A stretch of DNA of 8,263 nucleotides from Actinomycetes bacterium. Its GTDB lineage: Bacteria > Actinomycetota > Acidimicrobiia > Acidimicrobiales > RAAP-2. The position numbers were made by a program, and so were the translations under genes. Positions 1-8,001 of this stretch are shown in pieces; within the stretch, counting starts at the first letter, position 1, and every line of letters begins with the position of its first letter. The stretch lies in contig JAJYZN010000128.1 of assembly GCA_021799915.1 (NCBI GenBank), positions 1 to 8,263 on the forward strand, in the 5' to 3' direction. Below the pieces are notes generated by a model. The model did no database searches. It saw only the letters and a list, made by a program, of their open reading frames with translations, and had not been told where the DNA came from.

Positions 1-55
1 CCCGACCACCACCTCTACCGCCGCCATCGGCGACGCCATCGTAGAAAGGCTCTGA
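1..55 (+). CDS. leuB: 3' end of probable 3-isopropylmalate dehydrogenase (partial)
   Basis: Only the last 17 or so codons lie in the window. The frame that ends at TGA 53-55 reads PTTTSTAAIGDAIVERL. A tail with a small-residue stretch, then GDAI and a final RL, resembles the C-terminus of 3-isopropylmalate dehydrogenase, the third enzyme of leucine synthesis, which also acts on erythro-3-methylmalate in the citramalate route to isoleucine. The gene ends 4 bases before ilvE, and the likely ilvE ribosome-binding site (AGAAAGG, 43-49) lies inside this reading frame. The identification rests on the short tail plus the neighbours ilvE and cimA, so another dehydrogenase or an unrelated gene cannot be excluded. 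Confidence 0.5.
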   Translation, partial: PTTTSTAAIGDAIVERL

Positions 56-59
56 GACC

Positions 60-989
60 ATGCCCATCGCCCCGACCACGAAGATCTGGATGGACGGCGA
101 GCTCGTCGACTGGGAGCAGGCCACGGTCCACGTGCTCACCCACACCATGCACTACGGGTCCGGGGTGTTCGAAGGAATACGGGCCTACCCGACCTCGCAG
201 GGTGTCGCCGTGTTCCGACTGGGCGACCATATCCGGCGGCTCCTGGCCTCGGCCCGGGTGTTCATGATCGACGTCCCCTTCTCCGAAGACGAGCTGACCC
301 AGGCCTGCCGCGAGGTCGTCAGGGTGAACGAGCTGCACGACGGCTGCTACCTCCGACCGCTGGTGTACCTCGGGTACGGCGAGATGGGGCTGAACCCGCT
401 TCCGTGCCCGGTCAACGTGGCCGTGGCCGCCTGGCCGTGGGGGACCTACCTGGGCGACGACGGGGTGACCAACGGGGTGTCGGTCAAGATCAGCTCCTGG
501 CGCCGCCACGACGTGAACGCCGTGCCCACGGCGGCCAAGGGCACCGGCATGTACGTGAACTCATCGTTGGCCAAGGTGGAGGCGCTCAAGGCCGGCTACG
601 ACGAAGCCATCCTCCTGGCGCAGGACGGGAGGGTGAGTGAGTGCACGGGAGAGAACCTGTTCATCGTGCGAGACGGGGTGCTGCTCACGCCGCCTACGTC
701 CGACGCCGGCGCCCTGGACGGCATCACCCAGGACACGGTCGAGACCATCGCCCGCGACCTGGGCCTGGAAGTCCGTCACGAGCAGCTCATCCGCACCGAC
801 CTGTACCTGGCCGACGAAGCCTTCCTCACCGGGACGGCAGCCGAGGTGGTGCCCATCCGTGCCGTCGACGACCGCAGCGTGGGCACGGGACGACCCGGCC
901 CGGTGACCACCGAGATCCAGCAGATCTACTTCGCCACCGTGCGCGGGGAGGTCGACCGCTACAAGGACTGGCTCGACCATGTCGAATGA
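60..989 (+). CDS. ilvE: Branched-chain amino acid aminotransferase (class IV, PLP-dependent)
   Basis: This cytoplasmic enzyme of 309 residues transfers the amino group between glutamate and the 2-keto acids of isoleucine, leucine and valine, the last step of their synthesis. The length is normal for the E. coli IlvE type. Visible motifs are HYGSGVFEGIRAY (31-43), YLRPLVYLGYGEMGLNP (97-113), the PLP lysine K160 in AAKGTGMYVNSS, the glutamate contacting the pyridine nitrogen (E194 in SECTGENLF), and the phosphate-binding FLTGTAAEVVPI (255-266). The RPL and GEMGLNP segments favour IlvE over D-amino-acid transaminase or 4-amino-4-deoxychorismate lyase, which share the fold. The ATG at 60 follows AGAAAGG (43-49) by 10 bases. 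The 3' end overlaps cimA by 11 bases, which suggests coupled translation. The cimA neighbour supports a role in isoleucine synthesis. Confidence 0.93.
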   Translation: MPIAPTTKIWMDGELVDWEQATVHVLTHTMHYGSGVFEGIRAYPTSQGVAVFRLGDHIRRLLASARVFMIDVPFSEDELTQACREVVRVNELHDGCYLRPLVYLGYGEMGLNPLPCPVNVAVAAWPWGTYLGDDGVTNGVSVKISSWRRHDVNAVPTAAKGTGMYVNSSLAKVEALKAGYDEAILLAQDGRVSECTGENLFIVRDGVLLTPPTSDAGALDGITQDTVETIARDLGLEVRHEQLIRTDLYLADEAFLTGTAAEVVPIRAVDDRSVGTGRPGPVTTEIQQIYFATVRGEVDRYKDWLDHVE

Positions 990-2601
990 GCACACCCACG
1001 CCCGGAGCGGCCGTTCACACGATTACGAGTTGCCCGACCTGCCCGAGTCGGTCGACATCTTCGACACCACCTTGCGCGACGGGAGCCAGCAGGAGGGGCT
1101 CTCGCTGACCGTCGACGACAAGCTCCGGGTGGCCGAGCAGCTCGACCATCTCGGCGTGGCCTACATCGAGGGCGGCTGGCCGGGCGCCAACCCGAAGGAC
1201 GACGAGTTCTTCCGGCGGGCCCCCTCCGAGCTGCGACTGTCCACCTCGACCCTGGTGGCCTTTGGCTCCACCCGGAGAGCCGGAGTGGCCGCGGCCGAAG
1301 ACGACGTCCTGGCCAAGCTGATCGGCGCCGGCACGACGGTGGCGTGCATCGTGGCCAAGAGCTGGGATCGTCACGTCACCGACGCCTTGCGGACGACATT
1401 GGAGGAGGGCGTGGCCATGGTGGCCGACTCGGTGGCCCACCTCCGAGCCCACGGCTTGAGGGTGTTCCTCGATGCCGAGCACTTCTTCGACGGATTCGGC
1501 CAGAACCCCGACTTCGCCCTGCGGGTGCTCGCCGCGGCCGAGGAGGCCGGAGCCGAGGCCCTGGTGCTCTGCGATACCAACGGAGGCTCCCTTCCCGACG
1601 ACATCGGCGCCGCGGTGGCCGCGGTCCGGCAGCGGACCAGCGCCCAGCTCGGCATCCACTGCCACAACGACACCGGGTGTGCGGTGGCCAACTCGCTGGT
1701 GGCCGTGCAGGCCGGCGTCACCCAGGTCCAGGGCTGCGTGAACGGCTACGGGGAGCGGGCCGGGAACGCCGACCTGTCGGCGGCCATCCCCGACCTGTCC
1801 CTGAAGCTCCACGTGCGGACCATCCCACCCGAACGTCTGGAGCGGCTGACCCCGGTGGCGCACCACATCGCCGAGCTGGTGAACATCGCTCCCGATCCCC
1901 AGCAGCCGTACGTGGGGGCGTCGGTGTTCGCCCACAAGGGCGGGCTCCACGCCAGCGCCGTGGCCCGGCGCCGGGACCTGTACGAGCACATCGCACCGGA
2001 TTCGGTGGGGAACGGCACCCGGGTCGTGGTGTCGGAGATGGCCGGGCGGTCGACGCTGTCGATGAAGGCGGCCGAGCTCGGCCTGGACCTCGACGGGGAA
2101 GCGCTCGGGCGGGTGCTGGACGAGCTGAAGCGCCTCGAGCACGACGGGTACCACTTCGAAGTGGCCGACGGGTCCCTCGAGCTGCTCCTGCGGCGGGCCG
2201 GCGGGTGGGAGCCGACGTACTTCGAAGTGGAGTCGTACCGGGTCATCACCGACCATGCCGGAGGCCCGGCGGTGACCGAGGCCACGGTGAAGGTGCACGT
2301 GGGACAAGAGCGAGTCGTGGCCGTGGCCGAAGGGAACGGTCCGGTGAACGCCCTCGACGGCGCCCTGCGCCAGGCCATCGGACCCCGCTTCCCGGTCCTC
2401 GACTCCGTCCACCTCACCGACTACCGGGTTCGGGTCCTCGACACCGGGCGGGGCACCGGCGCGGTGACCCGCGTCCTCGTCGACACCACCGACGGTGAGC
2501 GGATATGGACCACGATCGGGGTGTCCGAGAACATCATCGAGGCCAGCTGGCAGGCCCTCTACGAGTCGATCGTCTTCGCCCTGGCCCGGGCCGGGCAGTA
2601 G
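979..2601 (+). CDS. cimA: (R)-citramalate synthase
   Basis: This 540-residue enzyme condenses pyruvate with acetyl-CoA to citramalate, opening a threonine-independent route to 2-ketobutyrate and isoleucine. The N-terminal TIM-barrel domain (about 24-300) shows DIFDTTLRDG (26-35, with R33 and D34 at the active site), EGGWPGANPKDDEFF (64-78), the metal-binding HCHND (227-231) and NGYGERAGNADL (255-266). HKGGLHASA (319-327) follows in the linker, and about 400-540 matches the LeuA-type regulatory domain used for feedback inhibition. Length and the EGGWPG motif fit the Geobacter/actinobacterial long CimA family rather than 2-isopropylmalate or homocitrate synthase, although related condensing enzymes are hard to separate on sequence alone. 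ATG 979 lies inside ilvE and is preceded by AAGGA (963-967). The substrate assignment is family knowledge plus the leuB/ilvE context. Confidence 0.9.
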   Translation: MSNEHTHARSGRSHDYELPDLPESVDIFDTTLRDGSQQEGLSLTVDDKLRVAEQLDHLGVAYIEGGWPGANPKDDEFFRRAPSELRLSTSTLVAFGSTRRAGVAAAEDDVLAKLIGAGTTVACIVAKSWDRHVTDALRTTLEEGVAMVADSVAHLRAHGLRVFLDAEHFFDGFGQNPDFALRVLAAAEEAGAEALVLCDTNGGSLPDDIGAAVAAVRQRTSAQLGIHCHNDTGCAVANSLVAVQAGVTQVQGCVNGYGERAGNADLSAAIPDLSLKLHVRTIPPERLERLTPVAHHIAELVNIAPDPQQPYVGASVFAHKGGLHASAVARRRDLYEHIAPDSVGNGTRVVVSEMAGRSTLSMKAAELGLDLDGEALGRVLDELKRLEHDGYHFEVADGSLELLLRRAGGWEPTYFEVESYRVITDHAGGPAVTEATVKVHVGQERVVAVAEGNGPVNALDGALRQAIGPRFPVLDSVHLTDYRVRVLDTGRGTGAVTRVLVDTTDGERIWTTIGVSENIIEASWQALYESIVFALARAGQ

Positions 2602-2612
2602 CCTCGTCCACC

Positions 2613-3050
2613 ATGACCCAGCCGAGCTTCGTACCCATCGCCGAAGCCGACCAGGTGCGGCGGGCGTACCGCCTCCACGTCCCCGGGGCGTGGTCTCCCG
2701 ATCGGCCGGCCGAGGTCCCCCTGCCCCGGAGGACCCGGGCCCGTTCGATGGGCACCCCGGGGCCGGACCAGGGGTTCGCCCTGAAGCTGGCGCGCCGGTA
2801 CGCCGATCGCCTGGCGCTCTCCGAGGGTGAGAACCCCGAGGACGTGATCGTGGGCTCGGCCCTCCTCGCCGCCCACCGTGCCGCCACCCTGGGGAGGGCG
2901 CCGTGCGCGCACGACGTCACCTGGGCCCTCGAGGCATGGGGGTTCCTAGGGGGAGCGACCTCCGAGCTCGTCGGCCGCCGCCGCCGGTTGTTCTCGGGAG
3001 TCGCCCACGACTACGCGCTCCAGCGGGCCCTCGTGGACCAGGTGTTCTGA
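2613..3050 (+). CDS. Small conserved protein of unknown function
   Basis: This is a soluble-looking protein of 145 residues that I do not recognise as a named family. It has no signal peptide, membrane segment or cysteine cluster (one Cys, about residue 98). Residues 36-60 are basic and then Gly/Pro-rich, with MGTPGPDQGFALKLARR (46-62). The rest (about 52-140) is mostly alpha-helical in character, with EDVIVGSALLAAHRAA and DVTWALEAWGFLG, followed by a basic GRRRR (121-125). The frame is open further upstream, but ATG 2613 is preferred because it lies 11 bases after the cimA stop; earlier starts would lie inside cimA and add low-complexity, shadow-like residues. The downstream hydrolase begins 7 bases after its stop, so it sits within the operon-like run. 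Codon use matches its neighbours, which supports a real gene. A function cannot be assigned. Confidence 0.75.
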   Translation: MTQPSFVPIAEADQVRRAYRLHVPGAWSPDRPAEVPLPRRTRARSMGTPGPDQGFALKLARRYADRLALSEGENPEDVIVGSALLAAHRAATLGRAPCAHDVTWALEAWGFLGGATSELVGRRRRLFSGVAHDYALQRALVDQVF

Positions 3051-3057
3051 CACCACG

Positions 3058-3822
3058 GTGGAGCGCCTGGAGATCGACGCCAACGGTCTCACCTTCAGCG
3101 CCCGGGCCGACGGTCCCCATGAGGGCCGGCCGGTCATCCTCCTCCACGGGTTCCCCCAGTCGTCGTGGACCTGGCGGGACCTCCTCGAGCGACTGTCCCA
3201 GGCCGGTTACCGGGCGGTGGCCCCGGACCAGCGCGGGTACTCACCGCGCGCCCGCCCCGCCGGCGTGCCCGCCTACGCGATGCACCGGCTGGAAGAGGAC
3301 GTCCTGGCCATCGCCACCACCATGGAGATGCCGTCGTTCGACCTCGTCGGCCACGACTTCGGTGGGTTGGTGGCCTGGATCGTGGCCGCCCGCCATCCGG
3401 ACCGGGTCCGCAGCCTGGTCGTCGTCTCCACCCCGCACCCCGATGCCCTCCGAGCCCAACGGCACGCGGCGCCCGACGGCTCGGAGCTCGAGGCCGGCCT
3501 GGTCCGCTCCGGCCTGGCACCCGACGTGGCCCGGGAGTACGAGGCGGCGATGGAAGAGCCCGGGGCACTCGCCGCGGCCCTCAATTGGTACCGGGCCACG
3601 GACCCCGCCGACCTGGAGGGACTGCCGCCGGTCGTGGTGCCCACCCGCTACATCTGGTCGACGGGCGACCAGGCCCTACCCCGGGAGGCGGCCGAGGCGA
3701 CGGCCGAGCGGGTGGCCGGCCAGTACCGTTTCGACGTCCTCGACGGCGTGAGCCACTGGGTTCCCGAGGAAGTGCCCGACGAGCTGGCCCGGCTGGTGCT
3801 GGAGCACCTCGGATCGACGTAG
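3058..3822 (+). CDS. Alpha/beta hydrolase, epoxide-hydrolase-like (Asp nucleophile)
   Basis: This is a complete single-domain alpha/beta-hydrolase of 254 residues. The oxyanion-hole motif is HGFPQSSWTW (30-39). The nucleophile elbow is GHDFGG (98-103), with aspartate D100 where esterases and lipases carry serine. The probable acid is D204 in STGDQAL and the catalytic base is H233 in GVSHWVPEE. ALNWYRAT (174-181) supplies a lid tyrosine (Y178) in the position typical of epoxide hydrolases. In this family an Asp nucleophile forms an ester intermediate and is used by epoxide hydrolases and by haloalkane or fluoroacetate dehalogenases; the NWYR segment favours epoxide hydrolase. The substrate is unknown. 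The start is GTG 3058, 7 bases after the preceding stop, with no clear Shine-Dalgarno sequence, so coupled translation is likely. It could serve detoxification or lipid/terpenoid catabolism with the adjacent acyl-CoA dehydrogenase. Confidence 0.85.
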   Translation: MERLEIDANGLTFSARADGPHEGRPVILLHGFPQSSWTWRDLLERLSQAGYRAVAPDQRGYSPRARPAGVPAYAMHRLEEDVLAIATTMEMPSFDLVGHDFGGLVAWIVAARHPDRVRSLVVVSTPHPDALRAQRHAAPDGSELEAGLVRSGLAPDVAREYEAAMEEPGALAAALNWYRATDPADLEGLPPVVVPTRYIWSTGDQALPREAAEATAERVAGQYRFDVLDGVSHWVPEEVPDELARLVLEHLGST

Positions 3823-3845
3823 CTCGGGTCTGCGAGAATGGCCGG

Positions 3846-4976
3846 ATGCTCACCGACGTCCAACGCCAGTTCCGCGACACCCTCCGGCAGTTCTGCGACG
3901 AGCGGATCGCCCCCCACGCCGCCGAGGCCGACCGGAACGCCGCGTACCCGTGGGCTTCGTTCCAGGCCTGCCGGGAGATGGAGCTCCCGGCTCTCGGGAT
4001 ACCCGAGGCCTACGGGGGCGCCGGGGCGGACCACGTCACCCAGGCCATCATGGTCGAAGAGCTGGCACGAGTGTGCGCGTCGACGTCGGTCACGCTGCTC
4101 ATCTCCAAGCTGGGGATGATCCCGGTCATGAACTGGGGCTCCGAGGAGCTGAAGCGCCACTACCTGCCCCGAGTGGCATCCGGTGAGGCTCAGGCCAGCT
4201 ACTGCCTTTCCGAGGCTGACGCCGGCAGTGATGTGGCCGCCATGCGCTGCCGGGCCCGTCGGGACGGTGACGACTACATCCTCACAGGGGCCAAGTACTG
4301 GATCACCAACGCCGGGGTGTCGGACACCTACACCGTGTTCGCCAAGACCGACCCGACAGCCGGGCACCGGGGCGTCTCGTGCTTCCTGGTGGAGGCCGAG
4401 TGGGGGGTGAAGGTGACCAAGCACGAGGACAAGATGGGGCTGCGAGGCAGCCCCACGGGTGAAGTCGTGTTCGAGGAGGTCCGGGTCCCGGCGTCTCACC
4501 TGATCGGAGAGGAGGGGCGCGGCTTCCACATCGCCATGCACACCCTGGACCGCAGCCGTCCCACCATCGGCGCCCAGGCGGTGGGCATCGCCCAGGGGGC
4601 CATCGACTACGCCGCCGGCTACATGGGCCAGCGCCAGGCTTTCGGCCAACCCATCGCCGACTTCCAGGGATTGCGCTTCATGCTGGCGGACATGGCCATT
4701 CGGACCGAAGCGGCCCGGTCACTCGTCTACCGGGCCTGTGCCCTGGTGGACAGCGACCCGGCGGGCGAGCTGACGCTGTTCGGAGCCATGGCCAAGTGCT
4801 TCGCGTCGGACACGGCCATGGCCGTCACCACCGACGCCGTCCAGCTGCTGGGAGGCTACGGGTACACCAAGGAGCTCCCGGCAGAGCGGTTCATGCGGGA
4901 CGCCAAGATCACCCAGATCTACGAGGGGACCAACCAGATCCAGAGGGTGGTGGTCGCCAAGCAGCTCTTGGGGTGA
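3846..4976 (+). CDS. Acyl-CoA dehydrogenase (FAD-dependent, FadE type)
   Basis: This cytoplasmic flavoenzyme of 376 residues oxidises an acyl-CoA to the trans-2-enoyl-CoA and passes electrons to ETF. The domains are the usual helical N-terminus (1-115), the beta middle domain with signature CLSEADAGSD (120-129) and WITN (152-155), and the helical C-terminus with RQAFGQPIADFQ (263-274) and QLLGGYGYTKE (333-343). The catalytic base is E360 in YEGTNQIQR, the position used by short- and medium-chain and butyryl-CoA dehydrogenases rather than the isovaleryl type. All key residues are present in one chain, unlike the paired heteromeric dehydrogenases of mycobacterial cholesterol breakdown. ATG 3846 is chosen because the protein begins at the normal family N-terminus; the longer open frame upstream lies in the hydrolase gene. 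A weak GAGA (3834-3837) precedes it. The gap to the hydrolase is 23 bases. Chain-length preference is unknown; short or branched acyl-CoA is a guess. Confidence 0.93.
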   Translation: MLTDVQRQFRDTLRQFCDERIAPHAAEADRNAAYPWASFQACREMELPALGIPEAYGGAGADHVTQAIMVEELARVCASTSVTLLISKLGMIPVMNWGSEELKRHYLPRVASGEAQASYCLSEADAGSDVAAMRCRARRDGDDYILTGAKYWITNAGVSDTYTVFAKTDPTAGHRGVSCFLVEAEWGVKVTKHEDKMGLRGSPTGEVVFEEVRVPASHLIGEEGRGFHIAMHTLDRSRPTIGAQAVGIAQGAIDYAAGYMGQRQAFGQPIADFQGLRFMLADMAIRTEAARSLVYRACALVDSDPAGELTLFGAMAKCFASDTAMAVTTDAVQLLGGYGYTKELPAERFMRDAKITQIYEGTNQIQRVVVAKQLLG

Positions 4977-5960
4977 CTAGCGCTCCACTTCGAGGATGAT
5001 CTTGCCCATGGCGCCGCGGTGGTCCATGAGGGACAGGGCGTCGGCGGCTCGCTCGAGGGGGAAGGTGGCGCCGACCACCGGCGTGAGCTCGCCGGCGGCG
5101 AGCAGCGGCAGGAGGTCGTCCCACTGCCGGCGTAGGAAGCCCGGGTGGCGCATCCAGTAGGCGCCCCAGCCGACGCCGACCACCGAGATGTTGTTCAGGA
5201 GCAGGCGGTTCACCTTCACCGTGGGGATGTCCCCCCCGGCGAAGCCCACGACCAGCATCCGTCCGTCAGGGGCCAGGCACCGCAGGGAGTCGGTGAACCG
5301 GTCCCCACCGACGGGGTCCACGACGATGTCCACGCCGTGGCCGGCGGTGAGCTCGGTGACGGCATCCTTGAAGCCTTCGGCGAGGACCGTGTCGTCGGCC
5401 CCGACACCGCGAGCCACTTCCGCCTTCTCCGGGCTCGAGACCACGGCGATGACCCGGTTGCCGTGGGCGTGGGCGAACTGGATGGCCGCCGTGCCGATCC
5501 CCCCGGCCGCGCCGTGGACCATCAGCACCTCGCCGGGAGCCATCCGACCGCGGTGGACCAAGGTGAAGTGGACGGTCAGAAGGTTCATGGGGCAGCCAGC
5601 GGCCTGGGCGAAGCTGAGCGAGTCGGGGATCGGGAAGACCTGTGTCGGCTCCACCGCCACCACTTCGGCGAAGCCCCCGAGACCCGGGAAGGCGGCTACC
5701 CGGTCCCCGGTCGAGAAGCCGCTTCCGGCCGGGGCCGACCTCACCACGCCGGCCACCTCGGTCCCGGGAATGAAAGGGAGCGCCGGCTTCATCTGGTAGA
5801 GGCCGCGGGTCTGGAGCAGGTCGGGGAAGGCCAGCCCGGCGGCGTGGACGTCGACCAGCACTGCCTCTTCATCGGGAACGGGAACGGGAACGTCGGCCAC
5901 GGTGACCGCACCGGGTCCGTCGAGGGTGGTGACCTGGATGGCTCGCATGAGGTCCACCAT
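4977..5960 (-). CDS. NADPH:quinone oxidoreductase-like protein (zinc-free MDR family)
   Basis: This is a medium-chain dehydrogenase/reductase of 327 residues from the first ATG (5958-5960). The catalytic GroES-like domain (about 5-130) has FIPGTEVAGVV (63-73), and the Rossmann nucleotide-binding domain carries VHGAAGGIGTAAIQ (148-161) and DIVVDPVGGD (211-220). The catalytic-zinc cysteine of alcohol dehydrogenases is replaced (GLAFPDLLQ, 42-50), so it belongs with the quinone oxidoreductase/enoyl reductase branch, using NAD(P)H on quinones, enones or enoyl thioesters. The second ATG (5946-5948) may be the true start, because family members typically begin MRAIQVT and GGTGG lies 5 bases upstream; that gives 323 residues. 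The gene diverges from the thiolase across a region holding a KstR-like palindrome, and it converges on the acyl-CoA dehydrogenase with no bases between stops. Some actinobacterial homologues are annotated FadB4. The physiological substrate is unknown. Confidence 0.88.
   Translation of the reverse strand: MVDLMRAIQVTTLDGPGAVTVADVPVPVPDEEAVLVDVHAAGLAFPDLLQTRGLYQMKPALPFIPGTEVAGVVRSAPAGSGFSTGDRVAAFPGLGGFAEVVAVEPTQVFPIPDSLSFAQAAGCPMNLLTVHFTLVHRGRMAPGEVLMVHGAAGGIGTAAIQFAHAHGNRVIAVVSSPEKAEVARGVGADDTVLAEGFKDAVTELTAGHGVDIVVDPVGGDRFTDSLRCLAPDGRMLVVGFAGGDIPTVKVNRLLLNNISVVGVGWGAYWMRHPGFLRRQWDDLLPLLAAGELTPVVGATFPLERAADALSLMDHRGAMGKIILEVER
5874..5891 (-). repeat. Three tandem 6-bp repeats (GTTCCC on the coding strand)
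   Basis: Three perfect copies of GGGAAC (plus strand) lie back to back inside the 5' part of the quinone oxidoreductase gene. They encode a Val-Pro-Val-Pro-Val-Pro run (about residues 24-29), just before the acidic DEEA. Because the unit is 6 bases, gain or loss of copies would add or remove dipeptides without shifting the frame. The region is a loop between early beta strands in this family. The repeat is clear in the sequence; any functional meaning is not. Confidence 0.6.
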
Positions 5961-5999
5961 GGTGCTCGATCGGGTGGCCGGGCGCCACTCCAGTGGTAG

Positions 6000-7202
<1,203 letters not shown>

Positions 7203-7203
7203 C

Positions 7204-8001
7204 GTGACGGCGGTGGAGTCCACCGAGCACCTCACCTACGAACGCCGGGGCATGACGGCGATCGTTACCATGAACCGGCCCGAGGCCAAGAACGCCCTCA
7301 GCCTGCCGATGCTCGTGGGCATGGCCGACGCCTGGGCCGAGATCGACGGGAACGACGAGATCCGCTGCGCCGTGCTCACCGGGGCCGGCGGGACGTTTTG
7401 CGCCGGGATGGACCTGAAGGCCATGGGCGACTCCGACCGCTACCAGCACCGTATGGCGGAGGACCCCGATCTCCACTGGAAGGCGCTGCTCCGCCACTAC
7501 CAGCTCCGCAAGCCGCTCGTCGCCGCCGTCGAGGGGTGGGCGGTGGCCGGCGGCACCGAGATCCTCCAGGCTACCGACATCCGCGTCGCCGGCGAGGGGG
7601 CCAAGTTCGGCGTGTTCGAGGCCCGGCGGGGGCTGTTCCCGCTCGGTGGGTCCACGGTCCGGTTGCGCCGGCAGATCCCCTACACGATGGCCATGGACCT
7701 GCTGCTCACCGCCCGGGAGGTCTCGGCCGACGAAGCTCTCCGGATCGGCCTCATCGGCCGGGTGGTGCCCGACGGTACGGCGCTGGAGCACGCCCTCGAG
7801 ATCGCCGACGTGGTCTGCGCCAACGGGCCCCTGGCGGTGGAGGCCATCAAGCGCTCGGTGCGCGAGACCGAGGGGATGTCCGAGGAGGACGGGCTGGCCC
7901 GTGAGCTCGAGATCGGTTGGCCCGTCTTCGCCAGCGACGACGCCCGGGAGGGACAGAAGGCCTTCGCCGAGAAGCGTCCGGCCGAGTTCCGTCGCCGGTG
8001 A
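7204..8001 (+). CDS. echA19: EchA19-like enoyl-CoA hydratase (crotonase family)
   Basis: This crotonase-family enzyme of 265 residues hydrates a trans-2-enoyl-CoA to the 3-hydroxyacyl-CoA. The oxyanion-hole segments are GAGGTFCAGMDL (60-71) and EGWAVAGGTE (110-119). Both catalytic glutamates of true hydratases are present: E119 in GGTEI and E139 in FGVFEARRG, with the same 20-residue spacing as rat Glu144/Glu164. GGTEILQATDIRVAGE (116-131) and VRLRRQIPYTMAMDLLLTA (152-170) closely resemble recalled mycobacterial EchA19, a KstR-regulated hydratase of cholesterol side-chain enoyl-CoAs. The start is taken as GTG 7204, one base after the thiolase stop. GTG 7213 is a real alternative, giving an N-terminus that begins MES like EchA19. 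No ribosome-binding site is visible, so translation is probably coupled to the thiolase. The stop overlaps the next gene. The exact substrate is inferred. Confidence 0.87.
   Translation: MTAVESTEHLTYERRGMTAIVTMNRPEAKNALSLPMLVGMADAWAEIDGNDEIRCAVLTGAGGTFCAGMDLKAMGDSDRYQHRMAEDPDLHWKALLRHYQLRKPLVAAVEGWAVAGGTEILQATDIRVAGEGAKFGVFEARRGLFPLGGSTVRLRRQIPYTMAMDLLLTAREVSADEALRIGLIGRVVPDGTALEHALEIADVVCANGPLAVEAIKRSVRETEGMSEEDGLARELEIGWPVFASDDAREGQKAFAEKRPAEFRRR

Noticed and set aside
1015..2412. A long open frame (about 465 codons) on the minus strand opposite cimA
   Set aside because: High G+C coding DNA keeps antisense frames open. The translation is Gly/His/Arg/Pro-rich with no motif, and cimA on the plus strand has full family motifs.
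3822..3837. Short inverted repeat CTCG-GGTCTG-CGAG between hydrolase and acyl-CoA dehydrogenase, considered as terminator or operator
   Set aside because: Only 4-bp arms, no T-run, and no match to a known operator; expected by chance in this base composition.
3165..3845. An N-terminal extension of the acyl-CoA dehydrogenase frame suggesting a fusion
   Set aside because: The extension is the out-of-frame shadow of the alpha/beta hydrolase and is Arg/Gly/Pro-rich. The family N-terminus begins at ATG 3846.
3648..4649. A minus-strand open frame of about 333 codons opposite the hydrolase and acyl-CoA dehydrogenase
   Set aside because: Same third-position G/C artefact; no domain, no plausible start signal, and it spans two well-supported genes.
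3846..4976. Acyl-CoA dehydrogenase as one half of a heteromeric steroid dehydrogenase (FadE28/FadE29 type)
   Set aside because: All FAD-binding motifs and the catalytic Glu are in one chain and no partner dehydrogenase is adjacent. It also lies outside the operon behind the KstR-like site.
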